Notes under the pieces: model-generated | Database searches by the model: none | Told to the model about the DNA's origin: nothing | Seen by the model: only the letters and a program-made list of their open reading frames with translations | In this document: piece after piece, positions 54,801 through 64,000 of the stretch | Layout: the number at the start of each line of letters is the position of its first letter | How positions within the stretch are numbered: the stretch's first letter is position 1 | Position numbers and translations under genes: made by a program | Assembly (NCBI GenBank): GCA_036365145.1 | Contig: JAEOAD010001848.1 | Span: 356,020 to 420,019 of the forward strand | Length of the DNA stretch: 64,000 nucleotides | Source of the DNA: Orientallactaga sibirica | Taxonomy: Eukaryota > Chordata > Mammalia > Rodentia > Dipodidae | Direction: 5' to 3'

Positions 54801-56160
54801 ATTAGCTTCATTTCTAACGTAGTTTGTTTAGAAAACAAACACCTTCATTGCCGAACACTGTACTGTGTGAAATAAGCTAGTTCTGTTCTTTGAATGAGTT
54901 GCTTTCTTACAAAGAGTCTTCAAAGTGCAGCAAGATCAAACTTTCTTAGTTTGTGTAATCAAACAAGATGAACAAATTAGTAGATTAGCTTCATTTCTAA
55001 CGTTGTTTGTTTAGAAAACAAACACCTTCATTGCCAAAGACTGTACTGTGTGAAATAAGCTAGTTCTGTTCTTGGAATGAGTTGCTTTCTTAGGAAGAGT
55101 CTTCAGTGCAGCAAGATCAAACTTTGCTAGTTTGTGTAATCTAACAAGATGAACAACTTAGTAGATTAGCTTCATTTCTAACGTAGTTTGTTTAGAAAAC
55201 AAACACCTTCATTGCCAAACACTGTACTGTGTGAAATAAGCTAGTTCTGTTCTCAGAATGAGTTGCTTTCTTATGAAGAGTCTTCAGTGCAGCAAGATCA
55301 AAATTTGCTAGTTTGTGTAATCTAACAAGATGAACAACTTGGTAGATTAGCTTCATTTTCTAATATAGTTTGTTTAGAAAACAAACACCTTCATTGCCTA
55401 AGTTTGTACTGTGTGAAATAAGCTTGTTCTGTTCTCGGAATGAGTTGCTTTCTTATGAAGAGTCTTCAGTGCAGCAAGATCAAACTTTCCTAGTTTGTGT
55501 AATCAAACAAGATGAACAACTTGGTAGATTAGCTTCATTTCTAACGTAGTTTGTTTAGAAAACAAACACCTTCATTGCCCTAAGACTGTACTGTGTGAAA
55601 TAAGCTAGTTCTGTTCTTGGAATGAGTTGCTTTCTTTATGAAGAGTCTTCAGTGCAGCAAGATCAAACTTTGCTAGTTTGTGTAATCAAACAAGATGAAC
55701 AACTTGGTAGATTAGCTTCATTTCTAATGTAGTTTGTTTAGAAAACAAACACCTTCATTGCCAAACACTGTACTGTGTGAAATAAGCTAGTTCTGTTCTC
55801 AGAATGAGTTGCTTTCTTACAAAGAGTTTTCAGTGCAGCAAGATCAAACTTTGCTAGTTTGTGTAATCTAACAAGATGAACAACTTGGTAGATTAGCTTC
55901 ATTTCTAACGTAGTTTGTTTAGAAAACAAACACCTTCATTGCCAAAGATTGTACTGTGTGAAATAAGCTAGTTCTGTTCTCAGAATGAGTTGCTTTCTTA
56001 CAAAGAGTCTTCAGTGCAGCAAGATCAAACTTTCCTAGTTTGTGTAATCTAACAAGATGAACAACTTAGTATATTAGCTTCATTTCTAACGTAGTTTGTT
56101 TAGAAAACAAACACCTTCCTTGCCAAACACTGTACTGTGTGAAATAAGCTAGTTCTGTTC
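51900..56160. repeat. Homogenised satellite sub-block
   Basis: About 23 successive monomers lie very close to the family consensus. They are distinctly more alike than those of array A or of 36-45 kb. The remaining differences include many single-base insertions in short runs, for example AAAAGAGTC near 52193, TCTTTCAGTGC near 53284, TTCTTTATGAAG near 53457 and CATTGCCCTAAG near 55573. Either recent local amplification or an assembly consensus effect could produce this. Confidence 0.7.
52036..52122. repeat. Representative monomer dyads (three)
   Basis: In one monomer: CAAACT (52036-52041) pairs with AGTTTG (52047-52052), loop 5. TAATCTA (52055-52061) pairs with TAGATTA (52080-52086), loop 18. 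GTTTGTTT (52104-52111) pairs with AAACAAAC (52115-52122), loop AGA. All three are perfect in this copy and recur in most monomers. They could extrude as cruciforms. Short dyads are a known feature of centromeric satellites that lack CENP-B boxes. Confidence 0.9.
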
Positions 56161-59100
56161 TTGGAATGAGTTGCTTTCTAACGAAGACTCTTCAGTGCAA
56201 CAAGATAAAACGTTCCTAGTTTGTGTAATCTAACAAGATGAACAACTTGGTAGATTAGCTTCATTTCTAACCTAGTTTGTTTAGAAAACAAGCCCCTTCT
56301 TTTCCAAATATTGTACTGTGTCAAATAAGCTAATTCTATTCTCTGAATGACTTGCTTTCTTAGGACGAGTTTTCATTGCAGCAAGATCAAATTTTCCTAG
56401 TTTGTGTTATCTTACAAGATTAACAACTTGGTAGATTAGCTTCATTTCTAATGTACTTTGTTTAGAAAACAAACACCTTCATTGCCAAAGATTGTACTGT
56501 GTGAAATAAGCTAGTTCTGTTCTCAGAATCAGTTGCTTTCTTACAAAGAGTCTTCAGTACAGCAAGATCAAACTTTCCTAGTTTGTGTAATCAAACAAGA
56601 TGAACAACTTGGTAGATTAGCTTCATTTTTAACGTAGTTTGTTTAGAAAAAAAACACCTTCATTGCCAAATCTGTACTGTGTGAAATAAGCTAGTTCTGT
56701 TCTCGGAATGAGTTGCTTTATAACAAAGAGTCTTCAGTGCAGCAAAATCAAACTTTCTAGTTTGTGTAATCTAACAAGATGAACAACTTAGTAAATTAGC
56801 TTCATTTCTAACGTAGTTTGTTTAGAAAACAAACACCTTCATTGCCTAACACTGTACTGTGTGAAATAAGCTAGTTCTGTTCTTTTAATGAGTTGCTTTT
56901 TATGAAGAGATTTCACTGCAGCAAGATCAAACTTTGCTAGTTTGTGTAATTTAACAAGATTAACAACCGAGTAGATTAGCTTCATTTCTAACATAGTTTG
57001 TTTAGAAAAAAACACCTTCATTTTCCAAACACTGTACTGTGTGAAATATGCTAGTTCTGTTCTCAGAATGAGTTGATTTCTTACGAAGAGTCTTCAGTAC
57101 AGCAAGATCAAACTTTGCTAGTTTGTGTAATCTAACAAGATGAACGATTTGGTAGATTAGTCTCATTTCTAACGTAGTTTGTTTAGAAAGCAAACACCTT
57201 CATTGCCGAACACGGTACTGTGTGAAATAAGCTAGTTCTGTTCTTGGAATGAGTTGCCTTCTTACGAAGAGTTTTCAATACAGCACAATCAAACGTTGCT
57301 AGTTTGTTTAATCTAACATGATGAACAACTTGGTAGAATAGCTTCATTTCTATCGTAGTTTGTTTTGAAAACAAACACCTTCATTGGTGCAGAGTGTACT
57401 GTGTAAATTAAGCTTGCTCTGTTCTCAGAATGAGTTGCTTTCTTATGAAGAGTCTTCAGTGCAGCAACATCAAACATTGCTAGTTTTTGTAATCTACCAA
57501 GATGAACAACATGGTAGATTAGCTTCATTTCTAACGTAGTTTGTTTAGAAAATAAACAACTGCAATCCAGAAGATTGTACTGTGTGAAATAAGCTAGTTC
57601 TGTTCTCGGAATGAGTTGCTTTCTTATGAAGAGTCTTCAGTGCAGCTAGATCAAACTTTGCTAGTTTCTGTAATCTAACAAGGTGAAAAACATGGTAGAT
57701 TAGCTTCATTTCTAACGTAGTTTGTTTAGAAAACAAACACCTTCATTGCCGAAGATTGTACTGTGTGAAATAAGCTAGTTCTGTTCTCGGAATGAGTTGC
57801 TTTCTTACGAAGAGTATTCAGTGCAGCAAGTTCAAACTTTCCTAGTTTGTGTAATCAAACAAGATGAACAACTTAGTAGATTAGCATGATTTTTAACATA
57901 GTTTGTTTAGAAAACAAACACCTTCATTGCCGAACACTGTACTGTGTGAAATATGCAAGTTATGTTCCTGGAATGAGTTCCTTTCTTACGAAGAGTCTTC
58001 AGTGCAGCCAGATCAAACTTTGCTAGTTTGTGTACTCTAACAACATGTACAACTTAGTAGATTAGCTTCATTTCTAACATAGTTTCTTTAGAAAACAAAC
58101 ACCTTCATTGGTGAACACTGTACTGTGTGACATAAGCTAGCTCTGTTCTAGGAATGATTTGCTTTATAATGAAGAGTCTTCAGTGCAGCAAGATCAAACT
58201 TTCCTAGTTTGTGTAATCTAAGAAGATGAACAACTTGATAGATTAGCTTCATTTGTAACGTAGTTTGCTTAGAAAACAAACACCTTCATTTCCGAAGATT
58301 GTACTGTGCGAAATAAGCTAGTTCTGTTCTCGGAATGAGTTGCTTTCTTATGAAGAGTTTTCAATGCAAAAAGATCAAACTTCCCTAGTTTGTGTAATCT
58401 AACAAGATGTACAATTTATTAGATTAGCTTCATTTCTGACGTAGTTTGTTTTGAAAACAAACACCTTCATTAACTAAGACTGTACTATGTCAAATAGCTA
58501 GTTCTGTTTTCAGAATGAGTTGCTTTCTAACGAAGAGTCTTCAGTGCAGCAAGATCAAACTTTCCTAGTTTGTGTAATCTAAAAAGATGTAGAACTAGTA
58601 GATTAACTTCATTTCTAACGTAGTTTGTTTTGAAAACAAACACATTCATTGCCGAAGCCTATGCTGTGGGAAATAAGCTAGTTCTGTTCTCAGAATGAGT
58701 TGCTTTCTTACGAAGAGTCTTCAGTGCAGCAAGATCAAACTTTGCTCGTTTGTGTAATCTAACAAGATGAACAACTTGGTAGATTAGCTTCATGTCTAAC
58801 GTAGTTTGTTTAGAAAACAAACACCTTCATTGCCTAAGACTGTACTGTGTCAAATAGCTAGTTCTGTTTTTGGAATCAGTTGCTTTCTTACGAAGAGTCT
58901 TCAGTGCAGCAAGTTCAAAATGTCCTAGTTTGTGTAATCAAACAAGATGAACAACTTGGTAGATTAGCATCATGTCTAACGTAGTTTGTTTACAAAACAA
59001 ACACCTTCATTGCTGAATACTGTACTGTGTGAAATAAGCTAGTTCTGTTCTTGGAATGAGTTGCTTTCTTACGAAGAGTCTTCAGTGAAGCAAGATCAAA

Positions 59101-61300
59101 CTTTGCTAGTTTGTGTACTGTAACAAGATGTACAACTTAGTAGATTAGCTTTGTTTCTGAAGTAGTTTGTTTTGAAAACACCACCTTCATTGTCGAAGAC
59201 TGTGCTGTGTCAAATAAGCTACTTCTATTCTCGGAATGAGTTGATTTGTTATCAAGAGTCTTCAGTGCAGCAAGATCAAACTTTCCTGGTTTGTGCAATC
59301 TAACAAGATGAACAACTTGGTAGATTAGCTTCATTTCTAATGCAGTTTGTTTAGAAAACAAACCCCTTCATTTCCGAAGATTGTACTTTGTGAAATAATC
59401 TGGTTTTATTTTCAGAATGAGTTGCTCTCTTATGAAGAGTTTTCAATGCAGCACGATCAAACTTTGCTAGTTTGTGTAATATAACAAGATGAAGAACTTG
59501 GTAGATTAGCTTCATTTCTATCATAGTTTGCTTTGAAAACAAACACCTTCATTGCCGAAGAGTGTACTGTGTAAAATAAGCTAGTTCTGTTCTCGGAATG
59601 AGTTTATTTCTTACGAAGAGTCTTCAGTGCAGCAAGATCAAACTTTGCTTGTTTGTGTACTCTAACAAGATGTGCAACTTAGTAGATTATCTTCATTTCT
59701 AACGTAGTTTGTTTAGACAACAAAAACGTTCATTGCCGAATACTGTACTGTGTGAAATAAGCTAGTTCTGTTCTCGGAATGAGTTGCTATCTTATGAAGA
59801 GTCTTCAGTGCAGCAAGATCAATCTTCCCTAGTTTGTGTAATCTAACAAGAAGAATAACTTGGTATATTAGCTTCGTTTCTAACGTAGTTTGTTTTGAAA
59901 ACAAACACCTTCATTGCCAAAGAGCGTACTGTGTAAAATAAGCTAGTTCTGTTCTCGAATTGAGTTGCTTTCTTACAAAGAGTCTTAAGTGCAGCAAGAT
60001 CAAACTTTCCTAGTTTGTGTAATCAAATAAGATGTACAACTTAGTAGATTAGCTTCATTTCTAACGTAGTTTGTTTAGAACACAAACACCTTCATTGCCT
60101 AAGACTGTACTGTGTCAAATAGCTAGTTCTGTTCTCGGAATGAGTTGCTTTCTTACGAAGAGTCTTCAGTGCAGCAAGATCAAACTTTCCTAGTTGGTGT
60201 AATCTAAAAAGATGTAGAACTTAGTAGATTAAATTCATTTCTAATGTATTTTGTTTAGAAAACAAACACATTCATTGCCGAAGCATTTCCTTTGGGAAAT
60301 AAGCTACTTCTGTTCTCGGAATGAGTTGCTTTATTACAAAGAGTCTTCAGTGTAGCAAGGTCAAGCTTTCCTAGATTGTGTAATCTAACAAGATGTACAA
60401 CTTGGTAGATTAGCTTCATTTCTAACGTAGTTTGTTTAGAAAACAAACACCTTTATTGCCGAAGATTGTACTGTGTGAAATAAGCTGGTTCTGTTCTTGG
60501 AATGAGTTGCTTTCTTATGAAGAGTTTTCAATGCAGCAAGATCAATCTTTGCTAGTTTGTGTTCTCTAACAAGATGTACAACTTAGGAGATTAGCTTCAT
60601 TTCTAACGTAGTTTGTTTAGAAAACAAACACCTTCATTGCCCAACACTCTACTGTGTGAAATAAGCTAGTTGTGTTCTCGGAATGAGCTGCTTTATAACG
60701 AAGAGTCTTCAGTGCAGCAAAATCTGTTTCCTAGTTTGTGTTATCTAACAAGATGAACAATTTGGTTGATTAGCTTCATTTCTAACGTAGTTTTTTTAGA
60801 AAACAATCACCTTCATTTCCGAAGATTGTATTGTGTGAAATAAGCTGGTTCTGTTTTCGGAATGAGTTGCTTTCTTATGAAGAGTTTTCAATGCAGCAAG
60901 AACAAACTTTGCTAGTTTGTGTAATCTAACAAGATGAACAACTTGGTAGAGTAGCTTCATTTCTAACTAGTTTATTATGAAAAGAAACACCTTCATTGCC
61001 GAAGAATGTACTGTGTGAAATAAGCTAGTTCTGTTATCAGAATGAGTTGCTTTCTTACAAAGAGTCTTCAGTGCAGCAAGATCAAACTTTCCTAGTTTGT
61101 GTAGTCTAACAAAATGTACAACTTAGTAGATTAGCTTCATTTCTAACTTAGCTTGTTTAGAATACAAATACATTCATTGCCGAAGCCTGTACTGTGGGAA
61201 AAAAGCTAGTTCTGTTCTTGAAATGAGTTGCTTTATAATGAAGAGTCTTCAGTGTACCAAGATCAAACTTTCCTTCTTTGTATAACCTAACAAGATGTAA

Positions 61301-61860
61301 GGAAAGCCTGTAGGCCTGGTTTTGATTTCCCAGTGATACATGAATTTTGGGTTCATTGGACACCAGTGTACCAGTAATTTTGGGGTGTTCCCAGCTCCTT
61401 TTCCTGTGAACTTGAAGAATGAAATCCACCGACCTGAGGACAAGGTTCAGAAAGACTTGATTACAGTTTAAAACATTAGGAGGATGAAGAGAAGGGGGCT
61501 TAAGCCTTGGGAGGTGAGAGAGTTTTGAGAAGCCCCATGAGGGAGAGGGCAGAGATCTTGCCCAGAGAGGTAAGAAGAGGTTTGAGACACCCACCTTGAT
61601 ACTCAGGTCTGGATTTTTGTATGGGGAATGGTTTCGTGAGGAGGTGGTACCAGGTCGGCAGGTTGCTATGAACAAAGACCAGCTTTTACAGCTGGGCCAG
61701 TCATCTTAAGTGAGGGTCAGAGTTTCTGTCCTCTAGCAAGAGTGCAAGCTTAATCTAGAGATCTTTCCTGGAGGGTGCAACATCTGGGTTTCTGCAAGCT
61801 TAGTGACATTTCCTGCTTTTAGTCAAGGAATAAAACACCATTACTTTTGGGGACCTGTGA
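61301..61860 (-). mobile_element. Possible LTR-like segment abutting satellite
   Basis: About 560 bp of non-satellite DNA begins at TGTAAGGAAAGCCTGTAGG. On the minus strand it reads like a solo LTR: a U3-like part, CCATACAAAAATCC as a weak TATA-like word, TTAAACTGTAATCAAG, then GGTCGGTGGATTTCATTC and a TTACA end. I cannot name a family and found no second copy here. A 172-codon frame spanning this segment and the satellite is chimeric and not a gene. Confidence 0.35.
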
Positions 61861-61895
61861 ACCTGACTAAATAGCCAATTTCTGTCTCCTATCAC

Positions 61896-61982
61896 CAGTA
61901 CCTGTGTAAAGCTGTATGCAAAAAGTGGTGTATGTACCTGGAGTTCCTTTGCAGTGGCAGAGGGCCCTGGTGTGCCCATTCT

Positions 61983-62028
<46 letters not shown>

Positions 62029-62034
62029 TACTCT
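61896..62034 (+). mobile_element. Dip-like SINE, 3' part
   Basis: GTAAAGCTGTATGCAAAAAG, GTACCTGGAGTTCCTTTGCA, GGGCCCTGGTGTGCCCATTC and a (CT)n tail (about 61986-62024). The tRNA-like head is missing. Confidence 0.9.
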
Positions 62035-62299
62035 TACTCTTTCTTGAAGAACAGGAACAGAAGAAGGGCGGGAAGAAGGAAAGAAGGAAGAAAAACATTT
62101 TTACAAAAGAATTTTAACTCTGGTTCCACGTGGTTAATTACTTTTCTATTCTTTAGCTAAGAAGTTTATAAAGCACACATGTATATTTATGGAGGGAGAT
62201 GCAAGTGTTTGGTAACTGACAACTCTAGCACATGCATTTGAGTTTTGGTGATAGGTGATGATAGGGTTATCCAAACTTTGAATTTTCTCTTTGCTCCAG
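62035..62299. other. Unassigned DNA
   Basis: About 265 bp, beginning with an AAGG/GAAG-rich patch that may be SINE tail. It ends in a pyrimidine-rich stretch TTTTCTCTTTGCTCCAG that reads like a splice acceptor. Confidence 0.45.
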
Positions 62300-62444
62300 A
62301 GGCATAAGGAAGTGATGGCAGGCCCTTCCTCCTAACAAGAAGCAACTGTTTAAAGAGAGTGTGAGGAATACTCTGTGGAAGTTGTTCCTGGCTCTCAGTG
62401 GTTTTGGACTCCTGTTTGTAATGTTTTATATCATTTACCTGAAA
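62300..62444 (+). other. Exon-like segment encoding a membrane helix
   Basis: A good acceptor (TTTTCTCTTTGCTCCAG, AG at 62298-62299) and a good donor (GAAA|GTGAGT at 62445) bound 145 bp. One frame, open from 62316, reads [16 protein letters not shown] then [20 protein letters not shown] and FYIIYLK: basic residues followed by about 20 hydrophobic residues, like a membrane anchor. No ATG occurs in this frame before the helix, and an upstream TGA lies at 62313 inside the proposed exon, so it cannot be a plain internal exon using that acceptor. A second weak acceptor (CCTCCTAACAAG, 62328-62339) would avoid the stop. I do not recognise the protein. It could be a host exon, an old pseudogene or chance. 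Confidence 0.25.
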
Positions 62445-62660
62445 GTGAGTTTCGTCACAGGAAGGAGTAAACTGCTGCTCATGGGGAAAGAGCATTGCAG
62501 ACTTCTGTCGGAGCTGGAGTACGACCTCGTAAGTCATGACAAGAGTGGGTTTTCATGAGATTGCTTCACGTAATGCACAGAGAGGGAGTTTCTTAAATAT
62601 GGAGGATGCATTGCTTTGAACTTTAGTCTTGACAAGAAGTGAGTTGAAAGCCTCAGACCT

Positions 62661-62905
62661 GGAAAAGGTGTTCCCACTGTGCATCCGCTAACTAGTGCTA
62701 TCTGTCCATGTGCACACCCCAGTCACTTTCCTGGGAAAAGGAAAAGGTGTTCCCACTGTGCACCTGCTAACTAGTGCTGTCTGCCCATGTTCACACCCCC
62801 ACTGTCACTTTCCTGGGAAAAGGAAAAGGTGTTCCCACTGTGCACCCGCTAACTGGTGCTGTCTGCCCATGTGCACACCCCCACTGTCACTTTCCTGGGA
62901 AACAT
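62661..62905. repeat. Minisatellite, 3 copies of 79-82 bp
   Basis: GGAAAAGGTGTTCCCACTGT starts at 62661, 62740 and 62822. Each copy continues GCAC(C)-CGCTAACT, GTGCTGTCTGCCCATG and CACTTTCCTGGGAAA. Copies 2 and 3 are more alike than copy 1, suggesting stepwise duplication. Open frames across it arise from the repeat. Confidence 0.95.
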
Positions 62906-63142
62906 CTTTGACGCTCAGATGGAGGGAGTGCTGAGTGTGATGAGGGGACACCGCTGGGCTGTGCTCTGGACTGTCTCCATGCATGTGGGCAGTCCTGCAG
63001 TGGGTCAGGCAGGGCTCGTGCTTGTTTCTTGTCTTGACCTGTTCTCCTGCGAGCGCGTACAGGAGGTGAAGGGATGTTGGTCTTACTCCTGACCTTTCCC
63101 TGGGATGAACACGATGTAGCCAAGAACCTTCTCTGTTTTGTT
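62906..63142. other. Unassigned DNA
   Basis: About 240 bp, moderately GC-rich. Short opposing frames (62856-63092 plus, 62887-63123 minus) have no motif. Nothing else seen. Confidence 0.5.
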
Positions 63143-63144
63143 TA

Positions 63145-63348
63145 TTGCTTTTTAAAAGTTTTATTATTTATTTATTTATTTATTTATTGATTTGAGAGAG
63201 AGAGAGAGAGAGAATGGGCACGCCAGGACCTTCAGCAAATGAACTGTATGCACAAGTGCTCCCTTGTGCATCTGGCTTATGTGGGTCCTGGGGAATCAAA
63301 CCTGGCTTTGCAGGCAAGAACCTTAACCATGAAGCCATCTCTCCAGCC
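63145..63348 (-). mobile_element. Dip-like SINE
   Basis: TTATTATTTATTTATTTATT, an (AG)n tract, GGACCTTCAGCAAATGAACT (internal 10-bp loss), CTTGTGCATCTGGCTTATGT and AAGCCATCTCTCCAGCCC. Confidence 0.94.
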
Positions 63349-63535
63349 CTTTTTTTTTTTTTAAATAAGGACTAGCACAGCATGCAAAGTAATGCCCAAT
63401 GTGTGTTAATTGAATGAATAAATAGCTCTGTAGTGAGAATATTTATATTTTGAAAGCAAGGCATAATAAGATAGTATTTGGTTCTAAATGTCTTTTGGCA
63501 GTTTGTTGTGTTCCCTTCCATCCTCACAACCTCTC
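63349..63535. other. Unassigned spacer
   Basis: About 190 bp starting with a T run. No gene or repeat family recognised. Confidence 0.45.
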
Positions 63536-63826
63536 TCCTGTCCTACTTTCCTCCCTGCCTTTCTCTCTCTCTCTTTCTCCTTTTCTCCCTTTTTCTTTCA
63601 CTTCTCTTCCTCTGTTCTTTCTTCCTTCCTTTCTTCATCTTTCATTCCCTTTCTCCCCTCCCTCCCTTCTTTCCTTCATTCCTTCCGTTCCCTGCCTGCC
63701 TGCTCTCTTTCCTTTCCTTTCCTTTCCTTTCCTTTCCTTTCCTTTCCTTTCCTTTCCTTTCCTTTCTTCTCTTCTCTTCTCTTCTCTTCTCTTCTCTTCT
63801 CTTCTCTTCTCTTCTCTTCTTCTTCT
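63536..63826. repeat. Pyrimidine tract with (CCTTT)n and (TTCTC)n
   Basis: A C/T-only or nearly C/T-only run of about 290 bp. Irregular CCTTCC words are followed by about 11 CCTTT units (63707-63765) and about 11 TTCTC units (63765-63820). The three frames each give Ser/Phe/Leu-rich open stretches of 116-132 codons, which are artefacts of composition. It is probably an expanded antisense tail of the SINE that follows. Confidence 0.95.
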
Positions 63827-63867
63827 CTTGCTATGTAGCCAAAGTTGATCTTCACCTTGTGATCCCC

Positions 63868-64000
63868 TTGTCTTAGGTTCTTCTGTAGCCCAGGCTGGCC
63901 TGGAATTCATTATGTAGTCCAGGCTGGCCTTGAATGTAAAACGATCTCCTACCTCAGCCTCTGAGTGCTGAGATTAAAGGCATGAGCTATCACACCTGGT
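63868..64000 (-). mobile_element. B1 SINE of a different, older type (partial)
   Basis: TTGTCTTAGGTTCTTCTGTAG leads into GCCCAGGCTGGCCTGGAATT, ATGTAGTCCAGGCTGGCCTT, GAGTGCTGAGATTAAAGGCA and TATCACACCTGG. Unlike the other copies here, it has AGTCCAGGCTGGCC in place of AGTCTCAGGGTGGCC, as in classical murine B1 or monomeric Alu-like SINEs. It reaches the window edge. Confidence 0.88.

Larger units (their letters stand above)
35527..61300. repeat. Satellite array C, main ~181-bp array
   Basis: About 25.8 kb, roughly 140 head-to-tail monomers in one orientation. Period 181 bp is shown by successive equivalent sites (for example 45615, 45796 and 45977, or 57002 and 57183). Base composition is strongly A/T. 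The unit contains three dyads (see 52036-52122). Monomer variants are not random: several recur in fixed order, a higher-order pattern. Only one SINE interrupts it. The left edge is a rearranged monomer in which GAGTTGCTTTC joins directly to TGTACTGTG. The right edge degrades into LTR-like sequence. A centromeric or pericentromeric location is inferred from type and size, not shown. Confidence 0.97.

Noticed and set aside
35527..61300. CENP-B box in the satellite monomer
   Set aside because: The minus strand of the consensus reads CTTCGTAAGAAAGCAAC, which has the TTCG and central A of the box, but the required CGGG half is GCAA. So no intact box. Binding by CENP-B is not expected.
35527..61300. 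CRISPR-like array (regular repeats)
   Set aside because: There are no unique spacers. The whole 181-bp unit repeats, and the surroundings are rodent SINEs and L1s, so it is a eukaryotic satellite.
61157..61675. 172-codon minus-strand frame at the satellite edge
   Set aside because: It runs from LTR-like DNA into a satellite monomer and ends with the usual monomer frame. This is a chance fusion.
63450..63910. Three overlapping 116-132-codon Ser/Phe/Leu frames and an Arg/Glu/Lys frame on the other strand
   Set aside because: All derive from pyrimidine pentanucleotide repeats, which are open in every frame.

Overview
This window is rodent nuclear DNA with no complete host protein-coding gene that I can support. 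Three repeat signatures suggest a dipodoid (jerboa-like) rodent. They are a B1-type SINE whose body reads CCTGAGACTACATAGTGAAT, a tRNA-derived SINE with a B2-like head followed by a CT-rich tail (like the Dip family described from dipodoids), and one BC1/ID-type SINE. The species call is inference from remembered repeat families, not from a search.

Layout. (1) 1-3275: tandem array A of an AT-rich satellite, monomer about 181 bp, about 18 copies. (2) 3276-26570: a SINE-dense block with more than 40 B1-like and Dip-like insertions. It also holds microsatellites, one 3-copy minisatellite, old L1 scraps and one LTR-internal-LTR element of MaLR type (7832-9710) with recognisable primer-binding and polypurine sites. 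(3) 26571-30690: an L1 on the minus strand with 5' UTR, ORF1 and the first part of ORF2, cut off inside the reverse transcriptase region. (4) 30692-31262: a short divergent satellite block B, about three monomers. (5) 31263-35526: a second, 5'-truncated L1 on the minus strand whose ORF2 is nearly open. (6) 35527-61300: main satellite array C, about 140 monomers, interrupted by only one clear SINE (46682-46848). (7) 61300-64000: an LTR-like segment abutting the satellite, a minisatellite, SINEs, pyrimidine pentanucleotide repeats, and one exon-like open frame coding for a transmembrane stretch.

The most interesting content is the satellite. Each monomer carries three nested dyad symmetries, including a 19-bp inverted repeat with perfect 8-bp arms. 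It has no intact CENP-B box. Its monomer variants recur in a fixed order (A-B-C-D-E, best seen at 42.22-42.96 kb), and a two-monomer signature recurs 2,529 bp apart, about 14 monomers. These are signs of higher-order organisation. A homogenised sub-block lies at about 51.9-56.2 kb. I infer a centromeric or pericentromeric satellite, but location and function cannot be shown from the sequence alone. The recurrent 63-codon minus-strand open frame in the monomer starts at TTG, changes frame every repeat because 181 = 3x60+1, and is not supported as a gene.

No tRNA gene, rRNA gene or CRISPR array was recognised. Coordinates of SINE edges are approximate (a few bases) unless target-site duplications are given.
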